Positions 12,400-24,600 of a stretch of 64,000 nt of DNA are shown here, in pieces; position 1 is the stretch's first letter, and the number at the start of each line of letters is the position of its first letter. The stretch comes from Nectonema munidae (lineage: Eukaryota; Nematomorpha; Nectonematoida; Nectonematidae): NCBI GenBank assembly GCA_030549495.1, contig JAUIRK010000097.1:1791348-1855347 (forward strand), read 5' to 3'. Made by a program: the position numbers and the translations under genes. The notes under the pieces were generated by a model. It saw only the letters and a list, made by a program, of their open reading frames with translations, was not told the DNA's origin and searched no databases.

Positions 12400-12556
12400 G
12401 TGACACCGCAAGGAAGTAATGGTTAATCCATAAATCTCTTGATGTAATCACTATACGATGAAAATACTTAACGACGGAAATACCAACGATGTATTGCATC
12501 ACGATGAATTTACTATACGATGAAGTTACCACGATGACATTACCGGATACCGAAAA
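12400..12556. repeat. Cluster of ACGATG/TACCA motifs next to a transposase gene
   Basis: ACGATGA or a close variant recurs at least five times between 12450 and 12540, ending in CATTACCGGATACCG just before the coding frame. It looks like subterminal transposase-binding repeats. The inverted motif at about 7927-7941 could be another end of the same family. Confidence 0.4.
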
Positions 12557-12568
12557 ATTGGAGGAAGA

Positions 12569-13900
12569 ATGAAAAGTTTGTTTGATATGACTAAAGCTGA
12601 CGGTTTTTGGCTGAGATCAGAGGATAAAGCCCTTTATCACACCCAGATTGCAACAGCGGGTAGAGTAGTTTATTCAACAAGATCTGAGGCAAACATCACA
12701 TCAATACATCCTTCAAAGCGCGTTAAAGTTTCGAGATTGTCTTATACTGAATCGATATCTTCGTGTGTTCCGGCTGAATCAAACTCTGGTTCTGAAAGTT
12801 CTAGTCTCACTGAAATTGAAAATGATGATGAATTTGTCCCGGATGAAAAGAATGAAACAAAGAAAAAGTATAACTCAACGAAATCCGCGGCTAAGCTTCA
12901 AACACAGCATTGTTTGTCTACCAGAAAGGCTTCAGTTCTATTTTTAGTTCTCTGAAACTTGATGGAATTGATATTGAAAGTCCGAGTCACCAGTCAGGGG
13001 TGTGGAAAAAGGTTATTAAAGAATCTGAAAGTGTTAAAGAAAAGCTTATGGAAGTTTTGAAATCGGAAGTGTTTTGTCTACATTTGGATGGGAAAAGTAT
13101 TAAAAAGAAAGAGTATCAAGTGGTGTGTCTTCAAAATAACCAAAGGAGAATCAATTTTGCAATACTAACTTGCAAAAATGGTTCTTCTAAAGCTATTTTT
13201 GAAGAGTTGGTGAAACTTATGGATGATTTTGACGCTTTTATAGAGTGTTAAAATGATTATATGCGATTCAACAGCAGTGAATACCGGTCGTGAAAATGGG
13301 ATTGTTGTTAGGTTTCAGAGAATGATGAACGAGAAGGGATACGACAAGCCACAATTTATTCCATGTGAACAACATGTTTTGGACTTGGTTTTGAGACATA
13401 CCATGAATTCAAGCTTTGGCGGTTCGACCAAAAATCCTCACTTGAATTATTTCTTCGTTGATATAATAGTTCAAAATTATGAATTCTTGAAATCAAATTA
13501 TATTTCTGATTGTCATCATTATGGAACTTCCAAAAATACTGGCTGGAGGGATGATTTCAAGTTTTTGTTCGAACTCTGCGAGGCATTCAATTTCCATAAA
13601 GAAGCTTGCAAATGGCCCAAAATAAGCTGAAAAAAATGGCCATCTCTCCACAACACCCGATGGAATTCACGAGGCTTGTATGCCATGGCTTATTTTTTAC
13701 TCCGTGGAAAGAGAGAAGAGCTCGAAAAAATTTGTTGTTTTATTTCATTTCTTGGTGTGACTTTTGGTTTTCTGACAAAAAATTTGAAGTTTCGACTTAT
13801 GGTAAACTAAAACAAGCTATAGTTGAACAAAATTGTACGAAGATTGTACGAACAAACATCTTTGCCCAACGTGGAGTTAAAAAATGGAAGAAATAGTGAA
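12569..13900 (+). mobile_element. Broken transposase gene, hAT-like RNase-H type, superfamily not identified
   Basis: Four overlapping open frames read through one protein: 12569-12952, 12910-13251, 13253-13630 and 13606-13896. It has an acidic Ser-rich N-terminus, then CLHLDGKSIKKKEYQVVCLQ, a segment with MIICDSTAVNTGRENGIVVR, and FIPCEQHVLDLVLRHTMNSS followed by FFVDIIVQNYEFL. The spaced DGK, D.T..NTG and C..H(I/V)L(D/E) motifs look like the first acidic residue, second acidic residue and C..H of a hAT-type RNase-H fold. The same motifs occur in the element at 18.9-23.7 kb. Frame changes fall near 12915-12950, 13251 and 13610-13630, so this copy is dead. Terminal repeats not defined. Confidence 0.65.
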
Positions 13901-15200
13901 AAACTCACGCTCTGATAAATATCTAACATCCAAATTTTTAGCTACTAATGCTTTTTAGCTTTTCATACGTTTTTAATATAGTTTTGAATCAATAAATTCG
14001 AATTTTTGTTTATATTTTTGTATACCTTTAGTTATTTGTTAGTGACTCTAGTATTTAATTAGTTTTTTACCCGTGCGCGCCAGGTTTTTTGAACATTTTA
14101 CGCTAAAATTGGCATTTTTTAGTTTCTAACAAAATTATTCATCGGAAAACACTACACGGTTTTCAAGTTAAAAAAAGTTATATCCCTAGTACTCATGCTT
14201 ATCGCGTTTCGCTGTTGATATATTTCATATTTTCACCTTCAATAAATTGAATTTCACATCATTCGTGACGTATCTTGTTTTCTACTTGCATTCAAGTAAT
14301 TGCATATTTGTAGTCGTGAACTTTTTATGCTTCTCTGACGCAAAATTAAATATCTCTTCAATATTATATTTTTTAAAGTCTATCTTTTTTTTACCTTTTC
14401 CTGCTTATTCATAAAAAGCATGGGGGTATGATAAATTTCATTAACTAGTCCATCTTCCTTTGTTTTAGCACAGCTTACAATGTTCTCCATTATTGCTTTA
14501 TGGCCGAACGGGATTTCCATGTGAAATATTTTGCAGGGCAGATTGCGTCCGGATTTGAATTGAGACAATCTGCAGGTAGTCCAAATCTATCTAGCCTCTG
14601 GCTAAGTTTTTTTTCTATAAATGAGAGTTTAGAAGATCTGTTGATAATAAAGCAAATGCCAAATTCTTAACTTTACTGTCTACTACAATGCTGATATCTA
14701 AGGAATGAATGTTCCTACATTTGGCTCTCGACCACATTTTCAAGAATCACTGCAATAAGAGATCTGCTTTGCTAGTCACCATGTATATTAAACAGAGCTT
14801 TCTAATGTCCTTTATGTAAAAAATATTTTTATCACAGTTTCTTGGTGTCAAGAGTAGAGTGCTATGTCAGAGCCAGAGCTACCTGCAAGTTTTAAGCGTG
14901 ATTGCACCTATAGTTTTTATAGTCACAAAAATTTTTATGAAAAATATTTTATTTTTAATCTCAAACACGTGAGTGAAAACATTAAAAATACGAAATTACT
15001 CAGTTTGGCGCAAATCGTTTTTGGCTCAGGTTTGAGAAATTAACCAATCAACTGATTAGCCAACAAACTTAAGATCCTAATAAAATAAACAACTAAATAA
15101 ATAAACCTGAGACTTAAGAATGAAAGCAAAGTAAAAAGAGAAAAACAAACTAGTATAGAAATTTCTTTGAATTTCAATAGGTCGTTGTCCTTACTCAAAT
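13901..15200. other. No gene recognised
   Basis: AT-rich. An open frame at 14568-14380 (-) encodes a 62-residue peptide without recognisable motifs. No exon of the luminal IA-2 domain could be identified. Confidence 0.35.
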
Positions 15201-15239
15201 TTACAACTAAAAGTACTCAAAGACCATGTAAAGTTCGTT

Positions 15240-15380
15240 TTTAAAGCATTAATTTAAAAAAAGGCGCCAAAAAGAGTCTGCCAAAAAAAAATTTGCGTCA
15301 AAAAAGGTCTACGCCAAAAATCTTTGGGAAAAAAATTCGGAGCCAAAACTGCCGCACCAAATTGTCGTAGACCCTTAAAA
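15240..15380. repeat. Degenerate GCCAAAAA-type short repeat
   Basis: GCGCCAAAAA, TGCCAAAAA, ACGCCAAAAA and AGCCAAAAC follow one another at irregular spacing. It is probably the end of an unidentified element, just upstream of the transmembrane exon. Confidence 0.4.
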
Positions 15381-15465
15381 ATAGCGTGGCATATTTTATC
15401 TTATGAATCTACTGCCCTATATTCAAATTACTGCTTTATTCAAATTTTCTCTTTTTTGTATGCAG

Positions 15466-15603
15466 AATGGTGCCACTTTATCTCTATTTTCCACTATCTA
15501 CTTCGCCGTGTCATTCATTTTTTGCATCATCGTCATTGCGTGTCTCTTTTTCTTCATTAACCGAAAGTTTAAGACGAAAGAAAAGTTGTTGAATAGCAAT
15601 GAG
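15466..15603 (+). CDS. IA-2: IA-2 exon: transmembrane segment
   Basis: Preceded by a pyrimidine-rich stretch and TATGCAG, followed by the strong donor GTAAGCT. It encodes 46 residues: a short polar start, about 22 hydrophobic residues (around [15 protein letters not shown]), then the basic stop-transfer [11 protein letters not shown]. In vertebrate IA-2 the transmembrane helix is also followed by a basic KEKL-type stretch. Ends in phase 0. A longer open frame upstream of the AG is probably intron. Confidence 0.75.
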
Positions 15604-18600
15604 GTAAGCTCTTTCAAATATTCCTTAGCATTATTCTTCTTTGATCAAATTTCTTGCTTAGTTCGATTTTTTTTATATTTTATAATTCAATCCAAATTAA
15701 AACTCTTATAAAAAATTTTTGTTGTTGTTTTTGACAAGTTCTTAATCTTCAGAGATGACGTTAAAGAATGAAATTTATAAAGTATAATATATATACTCTT
15801 CTTCAATGTTTGTCTTCCCAAAATTCTAGGAAAAAAATTATTATTAGTTCCCGGTATCCCAGGAATCAATTATCTTTTAATCTTGCTTGTATTTAATAGT
15901 ACATATTGGTTATCTTACTCTCCCCCACTAAATTTTTTTATTTTTATAATGTATATTCCACATTTACTTGTGTTAGAGGCAGCCCCGTCCATCTCTAGAC
16001 GTCAATGCAATGGCGGAAGGGAGGGGGGATGATTTTAATGAGCCGGGACTATAGGGAAGTGTATCTATTTATATATTTCAATGGAGTTTCAAGGGCCAAA
16101 ATAAATCCCAGGGGGCACACCCCCTTCTCTCATCTGCCCCCTTATCGAGGGGCCTGGTTAAAGAAAAAATAAACTACCTGAAGGTGTTTATGCTTTTTTC
16201 ACTTTGTTGTTGTCTTTAGTTTATGGGCTCTATAAATCCCCTAATCCTAACCGCTCAAATACCAATTTTTGCATAACTACTGAACAAGTTGAGTTCAACA
16301 AATCAAAATCTTAATCTCTTTGAAGAATGTTTTCATAACTCTATTTGTTTTGGAATAGAAGAAGTATTCAGCTTCTTCTAATCAGATTGGATCTCCGAAC
16401 AAAACCAAGATTTGTCGAAAGTCAAATAGAAGTTTTTTATTAAGGTAACACTTTTTGCAATTTTATTTTCTGTCCTTTTTAAAATATTTCGAATGACGAA
16501 AATCTCTCATGGTTGTTTACATCAGGGATCGGTTTTGTTTATAAGTTTTCGATATACACTCCTATTTTTAAATTAGTTCTATGCTTAACAACAGATCATG
16601 GTGTTAAAATTAATTCGCCTCCTTACCACTCCAATTGTTAACAGGGACGTATTGAAAATGCGTTCCTACTTTGAAGATTCTCTAATATAAGTGTAGATTC
16701 CTTTTGAAATTTATTTCATTTTGCGGCAAATTATATATTCACGATCGAAAGAAAAGGGTGGTAATGAGAAGGGTTATCAAACACAAAAATGAAATGTAAC
16801 TGCATTATTTATAATTAAATTTTTTTTTAATTATTTCTAAAAATAAAATTACATTAGTTTGCCTAGATTTTGGAAATAAAATTAATTTCGGTTATAACGA
16901 GTTTCAAAAGCATATACTCATCCTATATGAGATTAATGGTATATTGTGATGTTATAAGATTTGCACGCGTAATGCGTTTGCCAGCTAGTGTTGGCACTTC
17001 ATTATCAAAAGATTGCCGACCCGTGGACATCATTATCAGCTTTTTACTTTTTAACTTTCAGTATAACACGCTAACACTATCTTTTTGTCCTGCGTAGTAC
17101 CATTCCAGTGACGTCCTATCATCCTCACTCATTTAGCGCTAACGTAAATGTTTTTTATATACATGGAAAGAAATTTATTGCTAACAAATAAAGAAACAAA
17201 ATAATGAGAGAGGTTTTAATTTAGAACAATTTTATCCTTTATGCAGATTGAACAAATGGAAGAAACACAGAAAGGCGAACTTCATCGAGATGTTTACACC
17301 ATCAAATGGTGAAAAGGGAGAAAATGGTATAGAAAAAAAATTAAAATGCTTATTTAGCATAGAGTTTTCTATAAAGAAGCGTTTCTTTGAAAATATGTCG
17401 TTTAAGGGGGCATTTCTTTGAAAAAATTACATTTCTAAGGGGGTATTGACTAAGAAAAACTTTAGAAACACTGTTGTATCGTATGTGTATGCCTTTGAAT
17501 CCTTTTCACATGTTTTGTTTAAGTGGGCATGCGTTGTTAGTAGAAAAGGCATTACAATAAGTTTTCCTGGTAGATTTCATAACCTCTAATTCTCATATAC
17601 TAGTCTAGACATTTTGAGTCTGGGAAAATATTACAAAAAGATAACGTGCTATATCATTTTACTGTTGTTTTACTTGTTTATCCGCAAATGTGTGTAAACA
17701 GTTAAGCGCATAGTTTGTTATTTTTAGGCAATGAATCTATAACAGAAAAATAGATGTGTGTGCGTGTGTTTACATTTAATTATAATGGAAACTGAAAGTA
17801 AACATTTATCAAAAACGATTTTCAACTTTACTACAAATAATATTAATATAGTTACGGTCCTTTCATGTAAAGAAGCGAGTAATAGTGTTCAGTTTTTCAC
17901 TTCTCAATCACAAGGTCCGTAATGTTGCAATCTGTGCATCGATAAAAAGCCAATTGCATAGGAAAGACGTTTATCGATGCACGGATAGTCTAACATTACC
18001 CATATATTTGAATAACAAAATTCAAGCTTCTTTATTCAAAGTTCGATACTTCATGTATAATTTTTTGCGTATCTGTGAAAGCACTCCTCTCTTCAGTTAG
18101 CTTTATAATTAAAACTTTTTTGTCTTATAAAAGAAATCCGTTTTGGATATGCAGTAAAACCGCTAGTAAGTAGTGAAGACCTTTAAAGTCTAAACAGGGG
18201 GTGCTTCTTCAAAGATAAGCGAACATCGCTAAATATAATGAACACTTTTATTGTAACTCTAGGCCTAGGGTGTTGAATATAAAGAAGTTTTCTTTTAATG
18301 ATCTTAATTTTTAAAATGCTGCCTTTTTACGAAAAAATAAGATATGTAAATTTAGAAGGAAAAAAACTTGACGTTTTCAAGTAGCTCAAAGCTTTTTTTA
18401 CCTGGGCCGTGAGTAGGTTGGTTAGATGCTCGATTCGATAACTCAAGGTCTTGGGTTCGATTCCGCAATAAACCTGCTTTCCGCATCATAGATCGATACA
18501 AGCGGCGCAATTGTGCCTTCTCGATGAAAACACCCCGCGGTACCTTTACCTTTTAATATTTAATACAAGTTATTTTAACAATTTTTATCAATTGTTATTT

Positions 18601-21600
18601 TTTAAGATTTAAATAATTTTTGTTCATAAAATTTAAATAATTACACCAAAAACAAGATCACTAACAAAAATTTATTTAATCAAGTCTACAAGCTCATCTT
18701 TACTTGGTTCAAAGCTACCTTCTAACTCTAACAGAATGGCTCTTGGATTATTTCTTCTTTATATTTTGTTCTTCATTATCATCTTGATCTTAAAAAACTA
18801 TTCCCTATTCTTCTTTTTCAAAGTATAACGAAAATTTTGCAATTTTGGCAGAAAGCTCGCATTCCGACAAAAGACTTTCAAAACTGCCAAACTAAATTAG
18901 AAAGACTTTAACACAACAACAAAATGAAAAAGCCTTTATGGAAATTTTAGATGATCTTTTTGATTTGAGTCATGCAAATGCAATGAATTTGATAAATTTT
19001 GTAGATAAAGAGTTTGTAAGACTTCAGTTCAATGATAGGAATTGACAAATAATTATGTATTAAAGAAAGGAAAAAACTCGGAAATTTACACAAAATAAAA
19101 TTAGAAAAAGTAAAATGAAAAGAGAACTTGAAAGATACAACAACGAAACTTTATTTGAAGCGATGCTCTTTCGTCAAATAAAAGTGATAAACAGAGTGAA
19201 CAAACATTCAAAAATAAAAAGATTGTTGTTTTGAGCTTCAAAACAAAAACGAGACAGAAGAGGTTTATCAGTTACATCAGATTTAGCATTAGCTTTGGAC
19301 AGTCGAAAATATCAGATAGAAAAGCAACATCTATAGTGGCTGAAGCATTAGTTAGTTGTGGAGAAAATCTCCGAAACATAGTAATCAATCGTTCAAAAAT
19401 CAGAAGGAAAAGAATTCTTCATCGCGCTTCTTGATTTAAAAATTTGAAAATAGACTTTTCTACTCAGGTTCCTTTAGTGGTACATTGGGATAGTAAGTTT
19501 TTAGCTGATTTGTCAGACAAAGAAGATCATGATAGAATTCCAGTTCTTGTTTCTGGGAATGGCATTTTGATATTTACTTACTGTCTCTAAAATAGAGTCA
19601 GGAATAAGAAAAAATCCGACAAAGGCCATAATTGAGGTAATTTAAGACTGCAAACTTGAAGAAAATTTCAAAGCTATGTGTTTTGATACAACAAGTTTCA
19701 ATACAAGGCTTTATAATGGTGCTTGCATATTAGTTGAAAAAGACTTTGTAGTAGGGAGTCCACCCCATCTGTTTTTTTCCATTCCTTAGGGAACGAGGAC
19801 CTCGGAAAATTATAAAATTACCCAGGGATATCCTCGGGGTAAACACAGCAAAGCCATACGTGCCATTTATTTGTCATTAACAAATTAATTTTCGTCTGTT
19901 TTTTTGTTTTTTGAATATTAATCTGATTGTTTCGGTCTATTGGGTTAAAGATGAAAAAATTTTATATCATTTTTATAATAATATTTTAGAAATAGTAAAG
20001 CAAAAAGCGTTTCATCATTTAATCTATTTCTTATTTTTGATTTGAAGTAGCCCATCGAAGAAAAAACTCTTTCTGGTGTAGAAGAGGTTGGTTTTATTGC
20101 TTCGAGAGCATTCAGCTCCAATTTCTCTGAACTTTTTTTAAACTCTTTAAAAAGGATGAATTATTTCCTGGTTGAACTAAATGTTGCTTCATCTTGTGGT
20201 ATAAAATTTGTTTCTTCATTATATTCCCTCATAATTTCATCCAGTTCTTCTTTTAGTGAAATCTTTTTTTCCCCTACTTTTTCATTTTCTTCAATCTCAT
20301 CGTATTTATTTTCTTCGCAATTTCCTTCGCATAAAGTCTTTCAAAAGTTTTTACAGCAGTCTTCAATATAACCTTTTCATCTATAACTTCAACATATTCA
20401 TCAATTTTTTCATTCAAAAAAGTTGGAGAAGAGAGAAAACTAACTAATTGTAAAAAAAATTTTTTTATTTTTCTTCAAACGAGAGCTAACTGCTTCCCTT
20501 TAGAACTAAAAAAATTGTCAAGTTTATTCAATTTGTCGGAAACAAAAAACAATACTTTATTTAAATCGATTATACTAGTAGATATATATATATACTAGTA
20601 GATTCTAAAGTAGATATTAAACCATCTATGATAAACATTTCAACCTTGTTTAAAACAAAATCTTCATTTTCTAAAAGTATCATTTTAATTTCTGAATATC
20701 TAATCATCTTTCCAGCATATCAAAAAAAGAATTCCATCTTATTTTTACATCTATAATAAGCTTCTTTTCCTTACTGTGATTTTTGGCAACAATCACCATT
20801 AATCTATCATTTTTAGTTAGTGACCTACGGGAATAATTTACGATTTTTCGAACTTGGTTAACAGCATTTTGCGCTTCTTTTCTTGAGAACTCATCAAAAT
20901 CACATTCTAAATCTAAGCGATCACTATTCGTTCTATCAAAACTAGATGGTATGCTTGTCTTTAGACACAACTAGATGCAAAGCATGAGCATAACAAGTGA
21001 TGTGTTCATTTTCAGATAATTTCCCAAGTTAGAAAGCAAGATCAAGAGAAAAATCTTGTAAGATATTTTCGATTTTAAAGAGTATCGCCTGGGCATTTGT
21101 GCTGTCATCTATCCTGAAAACAGCAAAAAGATTTCTCAAAATGAACATTAACTTTCAGGTATCTTCTGTTACCACAACCTGTTGCTTCATCTAGGCTAGG
21201 GTTTCTCAACTAGGGTCCACACTCCACACGGACCCTAGGGGTCCATATAATAATTCAGAGGGTCCACAGGCAAAATATTATAAATTAGGGATCCACAATG
21301 ATATTTTGGTGGTCCATGAAGAAAACCATCTCAACGGTTTTTTATATAAAAAGTTGGCAATAGACTTGACATCGTAAAAAGAGGTGCTTTACGACTAGCA
21401 TTAACTTCAATGCAACCAGATATAAAGAAACTCGTTGAGCAGCATCAACCACAGGGATCTCATTAAATGTCTTTCTTTTTTTATTATAAAAATTGTTGCA
21501 TTAGAGATGCTTTTATTTTAATATGAATTCTAAGTATATACTATTTTCTTTATCATAACCTCAAAAATTTTATTAGTGAAAAATATTAAAATAAATATTT

Positions 21601-24600
21601 TTTGTCTAGTTTTTATGAAGGGGTTCACCAAGAAAAAAAAAGAAGTGAAAAGGGGTCAATGAGTAAAAAAAGCTTGAGAAACAGGGATCTAAGCTAAGTA
21701 GAAAATGTTTTTTATCAACTTTCAATTTTTGAAAATTTTTCTTCATTTGCTTCAAAAGCTTTTCTTAAAGTTTCACTTCTAGAAATCAAAGAAAATGTTA
21801 AATCATCTTTAGCTACTAGTTTTGAAATTATAGAATTTATTGATTCTTTTTTTGCTTTCAACATATAAGTGTCCATAAATGCGGGCCTTTTACTTGTTCC
21901 AACTTTATCAATATTTTCATTGGATCTTTTTACTTGTATTTCATATTTGTGTGACCTTATTTTTTTATGAACAATGTTAACATTTGCCTCTTTCGTCTAT
22001 TTTTCTGAACAAATAATGAGCCCAAACAAAAAATTTTCTTTCAGTACTAATATCTTTGAATTATCTTATTAATCTAAAAAAATGAAAATTATTACTACAA
22101 TAAATTTGAGAAAATGAAATTTAACACAAATTAGATACTTTTGTTTTTACTTGTTTTAGATCTAAAAAAATTATAAATTCTTTGTTTTAAATACAATTAT
22201 TCAAATTAGACTTTTTAATTTTTGAAGAAGAAGAAAAGTTTACTAAAATTAAAAAGAATAAAATCATATTACAAAATTATAATCAACATAAAAATTTTAA
22301 CATAAAAAATAGTATAAAATATAAATATAATTTTAGCTTAATAAAAAGGTAATTTATGTTTATGACAGTAAAAAATTTATTTATCAGATTTAAGTTTTTT
22401 TTCGAAAAGATTTTTTTGTTTTTTTCGTATAATATAAAATCTATATAATTTTTCTAAGGTTAAATATTGAAAAAAAAATTAAAAATGGTTTTTTGTTTGA
22501 AATTAATATTTTTTCCTCGGGTTACAAGGAAATTTTACCCCGGGGTACGGGGTAAGATATTTTTCATTTTAGCCCAGGGTCCTCGGGGTGGAATTCCTAG
22601 TAACGAACTGTTATGGTTTGTATGTAGGCATCATATAATGGAACTGATTTTAGTGTAGTTTTCCAGTCTTGTCTTAGTTAGTCAAACATCATCGAATATT
22701 GTTTCATTGTTCAAGCGTTTTCAAGAATTTTGGAAATTTATTGACACTAGTAAATTTGAATGTGGAATTCAAGATGAAAATGTAAAACCATACATTCAAA
22801 AGGTTCCTAAAGACTTAATAAATTTTGCAAAAGCATGCTTGAAAAAATATCAACCAAGAGATGATTATAGAGAGTTTTTATTAATTATTCTATTTTTGGA
22901 AAGCAATGAAGAACATAAAATACCTTTCAAAAAGCCAGGACCAATGCATCATGCTCGTTGAATTTCCAAAATAAGATATTCTTTTAAAATCTGGATATTT
23001 AGTGCACAGTTTAAAAACTTGCATGTTTTGAAGAAAATACCTTACGCCAGCCAAGTTTGTATTTTTGTTGTGCGTGTTTATGTGAATGCGTGGTTTACTG
23101 CGCCTTCAGCGTCCAACGCTCCTTTAAATGATTTTCAGTTGCATTGAATATAAGAGTATTAATTCATCAATTTCAAAATGCCCCTCAGAAAAGTTAGCTA
23201 GACACTTATGGCATATTTCTGAGCCACATTGTGCCGTAAGCTTTATTTGATGAAAATGCTGATTTTGAAACAAAGAGAAAAATGATATCAACAATAAAAG
23301 AAAAACCTAACTATTCAAAGGACAAAAGAGTAAGAGTTTACCTTAGTTCTTTTCAACAGAAAAAAACTAGAAGTCTCTGTTTCGCAAATCTTTGGAATTG
23401 TTTATACGGATGAATTTATCGACTTCTTTCTTGGAAATCTATCCAGAACTTTGGAAAGAACAACCAGATTACCAAAATTCGATGAAAACGATACATTCTA
23501 TAAAAGTAATAAATGCTTTAATTCAAAAATTTAATTAGTTTTCCAATGTGGTCCATGCATGTGGTCCACGAAAAGTAATTAGTCTTCCTCTATTGAAAAT
23601 TAGAAAAGTTATTTCATGAGCTTCAATTGAATGCAAGTTCTTCCGGTAACTGTGTAACAAGCATTAGGATCAAGAAAGACATTGGGCGCAAACTATGTTT
23701 ATAACTAAAATATATTTGTTTTAAAAGAAAATGAAGGGTTATTCTTACTTACTTAAAAGTTATTTTTAATTTTCAAATACAAACACCAACATTTTTTGTG
23801 ATGAACTCTGTATTTCTATTGTTTTATTTTGGATTTAATTAAATATCTTTAAAAAATTTTTTATTTATTCTTGGAAAATCTTTGTCAATTTTATGGTCCA
23901 TATATGAAAAACGATTAGCCACAGTGATGTAATAGAATCCTATCTATTAAAATTTAGGAGTAGGAGTTGAATTTTTGAGTATTTAGAGTCGGAGTCCAGT
24001 TTTTCTAGGTACTTGAACTCGGCGCCGGATATTTTTCCTTCTAAACACCAAACAAATTAGTAAGCATTACATTTCACTACAACTCACTACTAACCCTAAT
24101 TCGTAAACTTTTCTATAAAAAAAAGCTGAATTTCACTTCATATTAGTTATGAATACCATTCTACTCTACAATCTTTTTATGAAATACCAGAGTGTCATCA
24201 ACGAATCAAGTTTGTAAGATGATCTCTTGACAATACTAATAACACCAAGTAAAGGATCAAGAAAGCTCAGCACTAGTGAAAACTATTCTACTCGTTTCGC
24301 ATTTGATATTGAGGTCAATTATTATAAATCCAATTAGAGAATAATGCCATTTCTTTGTACAAATTACTAATAAAGTCTCTTATACTACAAAAATATCGAA
24401 TGAATTTTACTAGAAAAGAAAACTAAAGTTCCTTTACAAGCGTAGACTTATCTAATGAGTATTTCTATATTGTAAATCAAAAAATTCCTAGTGATATTAA
24501 AAATGGTGACTGGGATTTTCGCCACACGATTTTTGCATTTATTTAATAAAAATACACAAGATATGCTACACGATGCAAATTATTGCGCCAGCTATGCCAC

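Larger units (their letters stand above)
18890..23720 (+). mobile_element. hAT-like transposase gene of unidentified superfamily, split by a hAT insertion
   Basis: Read in order: [20 protein letters not shown] near 18940, [20 protein letters not shown] at 19300, [16 protein letters not shown] near 19470, [20 protein letters not shown] near 19690, then a hAT insertion at 19754-22597. After it come [15 protein letters not shown] at 22610, [14 protein letters not shown] and [11 protein letters not shown] near 22860, PGPMHHAR at 22950, and [17 protein letters not shown] near 23090. The motifs HWDxK, DTTxxNT and CRHHIxE parallel those of the 12.57-kb gene. I recall the family as widespread, uncharacterised proteins of invertebrates. 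Many stops and frame changes; dead. Confidence 0.65.

Noticed and set aside
1-15400. Luminal-domain exons of IA-2
   Set aside because: Expected here or further upstream, but no stretch could be matched to the known luminal motifs by eye, so none is reported.
15403-15465. Extension of the transmembrane exon upstream with MNLLPYIQITALFKFSLFCM
   Set aside because: It is the open polypyrimidine tract of the intron; TATGCAG at 15459-15465 is a good acceptor.
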